From positions 76,538,280 through 76,602,279 of the forward strand of contig NC_091441.1 in the NCBI RefSeq assembly GCF_964237555.1: DNA of 64,000 nucleotides, read 5' to 3'. The stretch is from Oryctolagus cuniculus (Eukaryota > Chordata > Mammalia > Lagomorpha > Leporidae). The notes under the pieces were generated by a model. The model saw only the letters and a program-made list of their open reading frames with translations, ran no database searches and was not told where the DNA came from. Positions 41,010 to 50,967 of this stretch are shown here, piece by piece. The first letter of the stretch is position 1, and the number at the start of each line of letters is the position of its first letter. The position numbers and the translations under genes are program-made.

Positions 41010-41720
41010 GCGCGATGCGGGCTCGAAGCCGCCCGCCCCTCCCCTGCAGGGGCGACAGCCACTCATCTCCTCCTAACCGGCAGCTCAGGCAGGCGCCCAC
41101 GTGGGATGCGGCCTCGCCCGCCCCGCTCCGCCCAGCCGAGCGCACCGAGCCCGGCTTAGCCCGCGCAGCGGTGGGGAGCGCGTACGGCGCCTCCAGTGAC
41201 AGCGACAGCTCCCGCCGATGCCAGGTCCCCGATCCCACGTGTGCGGCGACCCCGCCAACGACGCAGGCTCCAGCACGCGTTTACCACGCCAGGGAACCCC
41301 CCCCCCCCCCCGACCGAGCGCGCAGGCCCTCTCCGGACCAGCGAGGGCGCACGAAAGCAGGAGAGGCGTCCCGGAGCTTGGCTGGCCAGGAAGGGGCTCG
41401 GGGGCCACCTACTACGTCCACCCCCTCCCTCGGCAGCCCGCCAGTCGTGTTTCCCTCCTTCAGCCTCAGAACCCGCCTCCTACACGAAGCCTTCCAGGCC
41501 TCGTTGGGGTTTTCTACGCGGCTTCCAGCTGGCGGCCGGCGGCCTCGCACAGCCCTAGGGGCTCCCCAGCGCTCCCAGTGCAGGCAGCCTGTCTCCCGCG
41601 CCTGCTCCGCGCCCCCAGCCGCTCTGCCTTCCCACGCCGCTGTCTCCCTCTCCCTCTCCTCTTCCGCTCCCCGACCGACGGAGCTCCCAGGGAGTACCAA
41701 CCGCGCTGTGTTGGTTTCAT
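41010..41720. promoter_or_regulatory. CpG island, putative promoter
   Basis: The longest CpG-dense block in the window. It carries CACGTG E-boxes at about 41099-41104 (CCCACGTGGG) and 41236-41241, GC boxes (CCCGCCCCTCCCC, CCGCCCCGCTCCGCCC) and a C15 run at 41297-41311. No TATA box. On the minus strand the left-hand part reads as a purine-rich GGAGAGGGAGAGGGAGAC leader. Plus frames stay open for 240 codons but have the Pro/Arg/Ser composition expected of GC-rich chance frames. Direction and gene are unknown. Confidence 0.6.
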
Positions 41721-41844
41721 TGTCTTCACGTTGAAGCGTTTGATCAACGCCCTTGAAACGCGCCTGGGGATTCATTGACTACAGGGAGCCTGACTGAGGC
41801 TCTCCCCCTCTTCTATCTCCTCTCCTCCCTCCCTCCCTCTCTTT

Positions 41845-42180
41845 CATGTATCCACTAAGTATGTGCAGGGGTCCGTAGCCCTCCAGGTCTTGGGCTCAGC
41901 GCCAAGGAAAAGTACAAACACTGATGTGATTCCTGCTGTGTTGAACTTACAGACCAGCGGGAGAGTCTCACCAGGCAGTCACACATATGCTGGTTTCCAG
42001 AACCTCAGTGGGTGCCTTGAATTTCCCCCAGGAGCTGAACAGACAATGACCTTGACCCTGGAGGGGCTGATTTGGAGGCTGAGCCTTTAGGGGAAGAGCA
42101 GGAGAGAGCACTCCAGGCAGAGGGAGTGGAAAGGGCAAAGGTCCTGGGGTGAGTGGATGCGAGGCATTTACCCGGAACAC
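41845..42180 (+). mobile_element. L2-like old LINE remnant
   Basis: TGATTCCTGCTGTGTTGAAC, AGACCAGCGGGAGAGTC, GGGAAGAGCAGGAGAGAGCAC, TCCAGGCAGAGGGAGTGG and GGGCAAAGGTCCTGGGG match, in order, a widespread old repeat (CCCTGCCCTCATGGAGC..GAGCATTCCAGGCAGAGGGAAC..CAAAGGCCCTGAGG). Confidence 0.5.
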
Positions 42181-42569
42181 AGGAGCAGCAAGACTGGGAC
42201 AAGAAGTGAGGAGATGAGGAGAGAGGGGTGGGCAGGGCCCTTACCTGAGGTGAGAGTCTCCACCTCCACTCCAAGAGCAGGGGCACGTCCTTGGAGGGTC
42301 ACCCGCAGTGCCATGACCAGGCTGATGTCATCAACCTGGTTCTTGCAGTCACAGTAGCGATGGGAGGGTCTTTGGGCGAGCCTTTTCTGGCTGCATTTGG
42401 GTCAGAGAGCTTGGGGCCCGGGTTCTGGATTGGAGCCAGGTTATTGCTATAGCTTTAGAGAAGGAGCTAATCCTGCGTCTGACCCCTCTGGGTGGTTGGA
42501 GGCTCTGATGAGAGGTAAGAACAAGAAAGCAGCAGCACTGAGTGCTGGGAAGGGCCCGGAGTCGGATTT

Positions 42570-42680
42570 GGCTTTGCTAAGAGACCTTGGGCAGGTTTGC
42601 AGTGTCTCGAGCCTCGGCTCCCTCATCTGCAAAACGGGGATACCGGCAGCCCTGAGCAGGTGTTATTTCGTATGCCGCCT
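42570..42680 (+). mobile_element. MIR core
   Basis: GAGACCTTGGGCAGGTTTGC, GCCTCGGCTCCCTCATCTGC, AAAACGGGGATACCGGCAG. Confidence 0.75.
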
Positions 42681-42969
42681 TTCCTCCTCAGCTACGAAAT
42701 CTCAATCCCGTGTAGTCCCAGTGGGCCTGCCGGTCACTGTGCCCTGCGCGAAGGGAGTGGGCGTGCGATCCCGGCACAGACGACCATCACACCCCATCTC
42801 CGTGTCCATGGGCATTGGTTTGCTGGTGGTGGGGCGATCAGAGCCCTTCTGGGGGAGACAGTGTGGGGCTGTTGGAGCTGTGAGGGCTTACACTGGAGCG
42901 ACTGCTGTCCAACTTTCTAGGACAAAAGAAAACCAAGTGGGAGGTAAATGGGAGAGGGAGAGAAGGAAA

Positions 42970-43040
42970 GAGACAGCTGATAGATGGATAGATAGATGAC
43001 AGATAGATGAGAGAGAGACACACACACACACAGAGAGAAT
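42970..43040. repeat. Compound GATA/GA/CA microsatellite
   Basis: GATAGATGGATAGATAG units pass into (GA)n and then (CA)8 and (GA)3 at about 42978-43038. Confidence 0.95.
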
Positions 43041-44008
43041 GAACGAGCTTGGATTCAGTACTTCCTAAAGCCCAGAACACTCTCGGTGCACTTCTCGATG
43101 AGCCTGTCTGTAACTGCCCATGTTGAGTCAGGCCAGTTAGAGCTGGGCTCCCTCCCACCACGGATGTGTTCTGACACATGCACCTGACACAGTCCTTGAG
43201 TGACCCGCGGTAACGCACGGCAACAGAATCAGTGCTCCCAGCACGCGGTGGCCGCCGTCAGGAGGCTTTCGCTAATGATCCCTATCACTAGAGTCTGTGC
43301 CGCTCCCCTCCCCTGGGGTGTGGTCCCACCGTGTCCCTCAAGGGACCCTGAGCCACTCCCACCAAGAGACTCCATGGGGCAGCAGCTCATGTTCTCCTGC
43401 CCCCTCCCCCCGTCCCTATAACAGGTGCGTCTCCCATGTCCCGTGGGGTTCTGATGAGCAGCCGTGGCTGCCACTCGAGAACGAACTGGGGTTGTGACTG
43501 TGACTTCAAAGCAGATTCACGAGATCTATTTTCTCAAAGCTTCCATGAGTGGGGGTTCAGAGCAGCCTTCATGGGTGGTCCTGGTTCAAGGTCTCCCTGG
43601 AAGCTGGGGTCTAGACCTCAGCCAGGGCTCAGTGGTCTGAAGGTGAGGCTGGGGCTAGGGGAGTCACCTCCCACACGGAGCACTCACATGACCGCTGGCA
43701 GGAGATGCCAGGGCCTTGCCAGGGGTGCCTCCCCGGGGCTGCTTGAGCATCCTCACAGCATGGTGGGTGGCGATGCTTTGTGATCTCACTTCCAAAGTCA
43801 CAGCTGTCATTTCTGCGCCGTTCTGTCGATGATAGAGAGGAGCAGGGGTCACTGGGGCCATCTTGGGGTTTAGCCCCTTATCTGAGTGCCCGGGTGTTGT
43901 CAGTGTCATTGGAGTGAGAAGTGCTTTGAGTCTGGTGGGAATTCTCCTCCCCAGGAGGCGGGCGTACTTTTACACTTTGCAGGTCTTTCTTGAAATTCTT
44001 AATAATTT

Positions 44009-44337
44009 TTTTAAATGCTCTCTCTCTCTTCTTTCTTGAAAAGGCAGAGCCATAGAAAAGGGAGAGAGAGGGAGATCTTTCCATCCACTGGTTCACTCCC
44101 CAAATGGCCACAATGGCCACGGCTGGGCCAAGCAGAAGCCAGGACCTAGAACTCCCTCCAGGTCTCCCACATGGGTGCAGGTGCCCAAGCAGTTGGGCCA
44201 TCTCCCACTGTTTCCTCAGATGCACTAGCAGAGAGCTGGATTGGAAATGGAGCAGCCCAGATTTCAACCAGCTCTCTGATATGGGATGCTGGCATTGCAG
44301 ATGGTAGTTTAACCCACTGTGCCACAGCACCAACCCC
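44009..44337 (-). mobile_element. C-SINE
   Basis: TTTTTTTAAATGCTCTCTC end (tail region rearranged), GGGAGATCTTTCCATCCACTG, CCATCTCCCACTGTTTCC, CACTGTGCCACAGCACC head complement. Confidence 0.9.
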
Positions 44338-44363
44338 CGAGATTCTTCATACTTTTATCTTTG

Positions 44364-44699
44364 GGAGCTGGTGGGTTAAGCTGCTGCTTGTGATGCCTGC
44401 ATCCCATCTAAGAGTGCTGGTTCAAGTCCCGGCTGCGTCACTTCTGATCCAGCTCCCTGCTAATGCACCTGGGAGGCAGCAGAGGATGGCCCGAGGACCT
44501 GGGCCCCTGCCACTCCTGTAGATGACCCAGATGGAGTTCCCAGATCCTGGCTTCAGCTTGGCTCAGCACCAGTCACTACAGCCATTTGGGGAATGAACCA
44601 GTGCATGGAAGATCTCTCTCTCTTTCTCTCTCTCTGTGTGTGTGTCTCCCTCTCTCTCTCTGCCACGCTGCTTCTCAAATAAATAAACCTTTAAAAATC
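44364..44699 (+). mobile_element. C-SINE, head-trimmed, with TSD
   Basis: Begins at GGAGCTGGTGGGTTAAGC without the first bases of the head, GTTCAAGTCCCGGCTG, AGCAGAGGATGGCCCGAGG, CT and (TG) stretch, CTCAAATAAATAAACC tail. ACTTTTATCTTTG (44351-44363) and CTTTATCTTTG (44701-44711) flank it. Confidence 0.92.
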
Positions 44700-46910
44700 A
44701 CTTTATCTTTGAAGTTGCATTTTGTGAAGTTTGATGAGATAGGGCGGCAGGCATCCGGGCCTTGGAGGTCTTAACTCACATGCGGCCTCTCCCCCACTGC
44801 ATCCTGGGATGGGCTCTCAGCTGCCTGCTCCCCTCCCCCTGGACCACAAGTGCCACCAGCAGACCCTGAAATGAAGCCATGTCACCCAGGGTACCCAGAC
44901 CGTGGTACCCAGCGTAGGAACTGGTTCACACTGGGGGGCCCTGGTCTGTGGCGCCCTGCCTCCCGCAGGAGGACAGCATTGGAGTCTCAGAGCAGGGCAG
45001 GACGGCAGCTAAACCAGTGCCCAAGCAGGTAGTGCCACGGCAGGCAGCTCAGGGCGGGCTGCTCACTCACCTCTGACCCCGGTACCAAGGAAGCTACAGC
45101 CCCTCAGGGATCGTCTGTCTCCACAGGCTGCGGTGCTATGGGAAGAGGAGGTGGACTTGGGCTGCACAGTGGTGCAAGGGATGCAGCTCGTCCTGCCTGG
45201 GGACCTCCCAGACCTTTAGTATCCCCAGCTGTGGAGTGGAGCGGGTCAGGGTGCAGACGCGGGCGCTCACTGCTGCTTTGTCCTTGGCCAGTGCACCTGA
45301 GCTTCGTGAGCCCGCCTGCTCCTCCCCGAGATAACGACCACGCAGTTGGAGGCCTCCAAGGTCCACGTGAGGCTCCAGTGAGGCGGCGCACGTGGACTGG
45401 TGCCCAGCACGCGGTGAGAGCTCGCGGTGTAAGATGCACCTGCTAAATGCTGGTTTTCCTTAACAGCCCGCAGTGTCCTCTGTGCTGCCCACTGCTGTAA
45501 TTCTGGCCGCAAAGAGACCAGGTGTTCAGTGAGCCTCTGCCTGCAGCGCGCCCACCCTGGCTCCTTTTGCATCTGACAGAATCAGTGTCACTCAGATCAC
45601 CCTGCTAGCAATGCAGACTTCACCCTCGAGAGGAAGCACCCCCATGGTGCCAGCAGGTGTGAACAGCCCAGCCCAGCCCAGCCTGCTCTGTATCCCTTCC
45701 TCCTCCCCCAGCCGCCCGTCCTTAACTGGGCGGGGCTTAACTGGGTGGCTCCTCCGCCTTCCTCCCTGGCGTCTCGGAAATGGTTGCTCTCCCAGGCACT
45801 CCCCAGCCAGGTTTCTGCTCTTCCCAAACCTGCAGAGGCTCGGACTTCGCGAATGAGTTTTCTGGTTTGCTGCGCTTCCCCACCAAGCCCCCCGTGCCCC
45901 TGTGTTCTCCCCAGGGGCGTCCAGGCGCCCTTTAAGGAACAATGATGAGCTCTGCTGTGCGCACAACGGCAGGGCTCCCTGGGGCGCTTCCAAAGGCGGC
46001 CTCAGACAGGCCTGATAGTTTGGGAAGCGAGCCAGGAAGCAGGGGAGAGGGGCAGGGAGAGAGGGAAGGGAGCAAAGCCCCTAAGAGTGCCGTATTTTGC
46101 AGGCTACCCACTGGGTCCCCGGGAAGGAGCCGTAGATGCTGCATTGTCCCCTGGGAGGGAGGGGTCCCTGGAGAAACAAAGTTCTCTGCATGTCTCCCTG
46201 TGCCGGTGCTGTTGGGGGGGGGGGCTTCTAGAAACAGCTGCAAACTCTGCATCCCAGTTCTCTGGAAGCAGCTGAGCCACCAGGATGTGCCTGGGTGCAC
46301 ACGGGGGTCTGGCTGGGGACAAGGACATGACTCCCTGAGTTTGGAATTGCCTTCTGGGGTGCAAACTCCTCCATTTTCTGGTCTGTTGAAGACTGACTGT
46401 GAGAGATTCTTGCTGTCTTTGGGGTAGGCTCCAGCAGGTGGGCGCCCCCACCAGAGGGACTCTCAGGTCCCCGAAAGGCGGGGCCGTGCAGCCAGGAGTT
46501 CTAGCATGCTTCTGTGTGTTGGGAGGAAGGGAGTGGACACTCCCAAGTAATAGAAAGTCCCTGTGTTTTTTTCCGAGCCAGGACTGCAGCGACAGTGTCC
46601 TACACGCAACCCTACTGCAAGGCACAGTCTCAGACGAAGTACAAACTGGTGGACAAACCGGCAGATCGTGTTCCGCCAATGGGCCTATTTCCTATCACTG
46701 CCTCTTGCTGGCACCCTGGGGTCCTGTCCGATAAAAAGATCTTCATCCCCTTCCTGTGCCCAGTTCAGGCTTGGCTTTCAGCTTGAAGGGTCTGAAGCCG
46801 GGAGGGAGTAGGTTGGCCCTGGGGCAAGCTTCCCCCAGGAGACACCAGCGGTGCTCCCTGGAGCTCCAAGCGGTCCTCAGTCTCAGGAGAGGGTGCAGGT
46901 GGAATGGTGG

Positions 46911-46945
46911 TGGGTGTGTGTGCGCGCGCAGGCGTGCGCGTGTGC
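46911..46945. repeat. Alternating TG/CG tract (Z-DNA-prone)
   Basis: GTGTGTGTGCGCGCGCAGG followed by CGTGCGCGTGTG gives over 30 bases of nearly perfect purine/pyrimidine alternation with several CG steps. Confidence 0.8.
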
Positions 46946-47064
46946 CTTCCTCATTCTCAGCGTCAACTACTGACTGACCCCGCCCTGCATCTGCACCCCC
47001 CACCCCGCCGCCGGTGCCGCCCCCTGTTTGGCTCTGTGCCTGAGCTCCCAGGGCTGCTCTGGGC

Positions 47065-47082
47065 GGGGGGGGGGGGGGGGGG
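47065..47082. repeat. G18 homopolymer
   Basis: Eighteen consecutive G after GCTCTGGGC. Length from an assembly may be unreliable. Confidence 0.9.
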
Positions 47083-47229
47083 CACGGCCATGTTTGCAGA
47101 AGTGGGTCTGTGTGTGTCTGGGTGAGGGGTGGAGGTGCAGGGCCTCTCCTCAACACAAAGACCCCGAAGTGCTAGTCCTGCCGTCGGCTAAACACCCCAC
47201 AGCCACGGCCTTCCGGTCTTCCGGGGCGG

Positions 47230-47270
47230 GGCTCCTAACCCAGAAGGCGGGGCTGCCTGGGTTAGGAGCC
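47230..47270. repeat. 14-bp perfect inverted repeat, 13-nt spacer
   Basis: GGCTCCTAACCCAG (47230-47243), spacer AAGGCGGGGCTGC, then CTGGGTTAGGAGCC (47257-47270). It is not part of a recognised repeat. GGCGGGGC boxes lie in and next to it. Confidence 0.95.
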
Positions 47271-47601
47271 TTGCCCGGACGACCCTTGGAGTCCTCTGTA
47301 CTCGAGGCAACGCCCTCCCCTTGTCCTTTAAGGGGTGGGGCTCACCTGCGCTCTTTTTCCACCACACGCGCTCCAGTTGTCTCCTGCCCCTTCTAGAAGT
47401 CCTGCTGTTCACAGAAGCACAGGCAGCACCCCCAGCCCACAGTCACCCCCTGAAACAGCCCTCTGACCCCAGCGGGGGAGCCTCCCTCCCCGCTACCAGC
47501 TAGAAGCTCCAGCCATGCAGGCTCCAGCCCCATGCCTCTTTTTATTTTTTAAAAGTTGTATATACTCTATAGTTAAATCTTTCCTGCCACTTGCTTTCCT
47601 T

Positions 47602-47657
47602 TTTTAAACATTTATTTATTTATTTATTTGAAAGGCAGAATCACAGAGACAGAGAAG

Positions 47658-47701
<44 letters not shown>

Positions 47702-47955
47702 CTTCCATCCACTGGTTGGAATGGCCACAACAGCCAAGGCTGGGCCAGGCCAAAGTCAGGAGCCAGAGGCTTCTTCTGGGTCTCTTATAACAGGTGCAGG
47801 GGCCCAAGCACTTGGGCCATTCTCCATTACATTCACAGGCACATTAGCAGGGAGCTGGATCAGAAGTGGAGCAGCCGGGACTTGAACTGGCACCCATATG
47901 GGATGCTGGCGCTACAGGCCGCAGCTTAACCCACTGTACCACTGGGCCCCACCCC
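47602..47955 (-). mobile_element. C-SINE
   Basis: TTTAAACATTTATTTATTTA end, (GA)n at 47660-47698, CTTCCATCCACTGGTTGG, CATTCTCCATTACATTCAC and CCACTGTACCACTGGGCC. Confidence 0.93.
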
Positions 47956-48179
47956 ATGGCTCTCGACACAGCTTGGAAGAAAACAAGGACTGTGGCTGAT
48001 CCAACTGGGACACCGGCGTCTGGATGCTCACGTGGCCTCGTGGTGATGCCCTTGGGGAAGGGGTAGTGGCCTGGGAGTCTCTCACCTTGGATGGGAAGAA
48101 GACTAGCTTTTCACATTTGCTCACCTATAACTGCAAGTTGGCCTTTCTTCCTGTTCGAATGTAGACGTCATCCCCACCC

Positions 48180-48480
48180 CCACCGCGCCTGTGACTTTGT
48201 CACCCATCAGGATCAGAGGTATTTGCATATCACACTACAGTTGTCACAGAGATCTGAAAATCACATTTTACGCTCATCTTTATTTAAAAAACTACAGCAG
48301 TAATTAGCCCTGCTGCTGGATTTTGTTGTTTAAAGTGTTAATGAAGGAGCAGCAGTATTACTACAGCACGTTAGTTGGATATTTTGATAGCTATAGCATA
48401 CAGCTGGTTTTCTCTCTAAGCCTACTATGCTTTATTTTGCCCTTGAAAAACCGAATCCGCTGCTTCTGCTGACCCCCAAA
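48180..48480. promoter_or_regulatory. AT-rich candidate conserved noncoding element
   Basis: It is sharply more AT-rich than its flanks and repeat-free. It holds an octamer ATTTGCAT (48221-48228), a homeodomain-type TAATTA (48301-48306), TTTAAAGTGTTAATGAAGG and several ATAGC/TTAGT motifs. This texture is typical of developmental enhancers. Conservation cannot be judged from one sequence. Confidence 0.35.
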
Positions 48481-48710
48481 GGGCACAGGGCACAGGGCAG
48501 GTCAGAAGCCCTATTCTGATGCCCAGAGTCCACTTGGGGGCTTAAATCCCATTTTGCTTTTGGGGTCGGTGGAGAAGTCATTCACACACATGCATGTGGT
48601 CAGGTCGGAAGGCAGCCGTCGAATCTCCTCCTCGCCCAGTGCGGTGAATCCTACTGTTTTTCTGGCTGTAGTACTCCATGGATCCTGTGCAAAATGCCGT
48701 GTGGTATGAT

Positions 48711-48817
48711 GGTGTGTGTGTGCATGTGTGTGTGCATGTGATGGCATGTGTGCGCGCATGTGTGTGCGTGCGCATGTGTGTGTGCACGCGTGTGTGTGTG
48801 TGTGAGAGAGAGAGAGA
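48711..48817. repeat. TG/CG microsatellite ending in (GA)n
   Basis: GTGTGTGTGTGCATGTGTG units, interspersed with GCGCGCATG and GTGCGTGCGCATG, then (GA)7. Nearly continuous purine/pyrimidine alternation for about 100 bases. Confidence 0.95.
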
Positions 48818-49279
48818 TGGGTGACTGTGGTGAGGCTCAGTCAGGATTGGTTCTCCAGGTTGCAATTCCCGATGGAGGGCAGGCCCTGGAGCAAAACCAG
48901 AGCCAGAGCCGGAGGAAGGAGCCTGGCTTCTCCCCGCCCTGCCACACGCGCTCCCGTGCTAGGCTGGCCCCGGGGGACCCGTGCTCACAGTAGACAGAGC
49001 AGCCCTGTGACCTGTGGCTCTAACAGGCTCTGCATTTGGCTCCAGTCTGATGATGAGAAAAGCCCCCCAATAACAGCCAGCATTGCTCCCTAAGAAATCT
49101 TGCCCAGCCCCGGTCCTTCCCACAGCCTCTCCCAAGCAAGAGGACAAGCATTGAGAGAGAGAGAGAGAGAGAGAGAATCTGAAAAGGGGGCAGGTCCCAG
49201 TTCCCAGGGAGACACACACTGTTTACTCACTGTACTCAGAAACCCCTCCTGGATTCCAGGGCTGCCTCCTCTGCTTCTG

Positions 49280-49375
49280 AGCTTTCTTGGGTGAATTTAT
49301 CCCTTTAAGCCTCAGTTTACCAATCTGTAGAATGGAGGTGAATAATAGTGTCAGGCAGCATCCTGGTGGTGAAGA
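49280..49375 (+). mobile_element. MIR core
   Basis: CTTTAAGCCTCAGTTTACC, AATCTGTAGAATGGAGG and TGAATAATAGTGTCAGG. Confidence 0.75.
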
Positions 49376-50419
49376 CAGTTCCGGGTGGGCTTCTTTACAA
49401 TGGGGCTGGGTGTAGGGGAAGGGGAAGGGAGAGGGCTGGACCCTAGAGTAGCCATGTCCCTAGGCCAGGCAGGGACAGCAGGAGGGAGCAGGTGCTATAA
49501 ACGGGAGGCTGAGTAGCACAGAGAAGGCCACCATGAGAGGCTTGGTAACCTTTGGTCAAGGGATGGATCCAGGATGGGGCTCAGAGGGGCCCAAGGGCAA
49601 TACCCCAGCCCCAACATCCTCCCCTCCAGTTTTCTGATGGGCTCTTCATTGGACTACCTGTCTGGAGGCCAGGGGACCCTGTCCTCACAGGTCAGCCTCC
49701 AGGGCACGGAGGGCACCTGCAGGGGTCACAGCAGACCTGCCTTGTTCGAGCCAGGACCAGTGGCTGAGCACTGCTTATGCCTGCAGTCCAAAGACAGCCC
49801 ATTCCTGGCTCATGAAATTGTCATGGAATGAGTGAGTGAGGAGTGAATGAATGAACCAACACACACTCCTCTTGCTAGCACCAAAGCCTGTTCTGGCTTC
49901 CCTGCACGCTGTGAGTGAAGTGAGAAAGGGCTCGGGGCTCAGAGCAGACTGTAAACCGCCTGGGGCTGGCCACGAGGGAGGTGAGGGACAGAGCCGCTGG
50001 GCCTGCTTTGTGTGGCACAGGGGGTGTCGGTACGGGAGACCAGGCACGTGCCGCACTTCCTCACTTCCCTTCCCCTGCGGCCTGCGGACAGAACAGAAAG
50101 CGCTTGGCGCAGGGATTCTAGGCAGCCGGCAGGCAGGGCTGTGTGCTGCTCCCCCAGGAACCACAGGGGTGAGGGGCAGCTCACAGGCCCACGGCAGCCG
50201 CCTTCCTTTCCGCTCTCAACAGCTTCAAACAGCAGAAAGGTCATATGACCTTGGAACACAGCAAATTCAAATTACAAATAAGCAGAAAGGGAACAATAAA
50301 AACTTCCCATGGAGATATGGATGCTGTTCATGTTTTGGTGCATTTCCTTCTAGATAATTCTACTCCGGTTTTCTTTCAGCAAAGTTCTATTTATCTCCTC
50401 ACCAGAGCCCAAGCAGGTG

Positions 50420-50592
50420 CCTGTGTGAGGGCCCAATGCAAAAGCACTTCACATGAATTAGCTCATTAAATTCTCGTCTTTATAGAGGCACAGAGCAGTG
50501 AAGTCAGTCAGCCAAGGTCACACAGCTAGTCAGTGGAGAGGTGGGACTTGAACTTGGGCAGGCTGACTCCAGGGCCCACATTCTTGTACTAG
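50420..50592 (-). mobile_element. MIR, well preserved
   Basis: ACATGAATTAGCTCATTAAAT, CCAAGGTCACACAGCTAGTC, AGTGGAGAGGTGGGACTTG, AACTTGGGCAGGCTGACTCC. This is one of the clearest MIR copies here, antisense. Confidence 0.88.
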
Positions 50593-50648
50593 TTGATTGT
50601 AAGCCAAGCGAGAGATGGCTTGTTTTCTTTCATTTTCTTTTTCCCCCC

Positions 50649-50967
50649 TTTTTAAAAAACAGTTTATTTATTTGAAAGGCAGAGCGAGCGAGCAAGCGAG
50701 CGAGAGAGTTCTTCCATCTGCTGGTTTGCTCCCCAGATGGCCACAACAGCCAGAGCTGCACCGATCCAAAGCCAGGAACCAGGAGCTTCCTCCGAGTCTC
50801 CCATGCAGGTGTAGCGGCCCAAGCACTTGGGCCATCTTCTGCTGCTTTCCCAGGCCATAAGCAGAGTGCTAGATCAGAAGTGGAATAGCCAGGAATCAAA
50901 CCAGCTGCCACATGGGATGCCGGCACTGCAGATAGCAGCTTTACCCTCTGTGACACAGCACCGGCCC
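50649..50967 (-). mobile_element. C-SINE with GAGC repeat
   Basis: TTTTTAAAAAACAGTTTATT end, GAGCGAGCGAGCAAGCGAGC in the GA stretch, GCCATCTTCTGCTGCTTTCC, CTGTGACACAGCACCGGCCC. Confidence 0.94.

Larger units (their letters stand above)
42181..44008. other. SINE-free interval
   Basis: Apart from the MIR and the microsatellite listed separately, no recognisable repeat or exon. Confidence 0.45.
44700..47601. other. Longest SINE-free block (2.9 kb)
   Basis: GC-rich, with no C-SINE or MIR I can confirm. It contains a (CAGCC)n run at 45662-45684, Z-DNA-prone TG/CG at 46911-46945, a G18 run at 47065-47082 and a 14-bp inverted repeat (47230-47270). Absence of SINEs over this length is unusual here and would fit a regulatory or exon-containing stretch, but no exon is identifiable. 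Confidence 0.5.
47956..50395. other. SINE-free interval with a candidate conserved element
   Basis: Holds the AT-rich candidate element (48180-48480), the TG/CG microsatellite (48711-48817), a MIR (49280-49375) and a (GA)n run at 49154-49176. No exon supported. Confidence 0.5.

Noticed and set aside
41015..41734. 239-codon frame across the CpG island.
   Set aside because: CG-rich DNA has few stop codons by chance. Composition is Pro/Arg/Ser/Ala with overlapping long frames on both strands, as in non-coding CpG islands.
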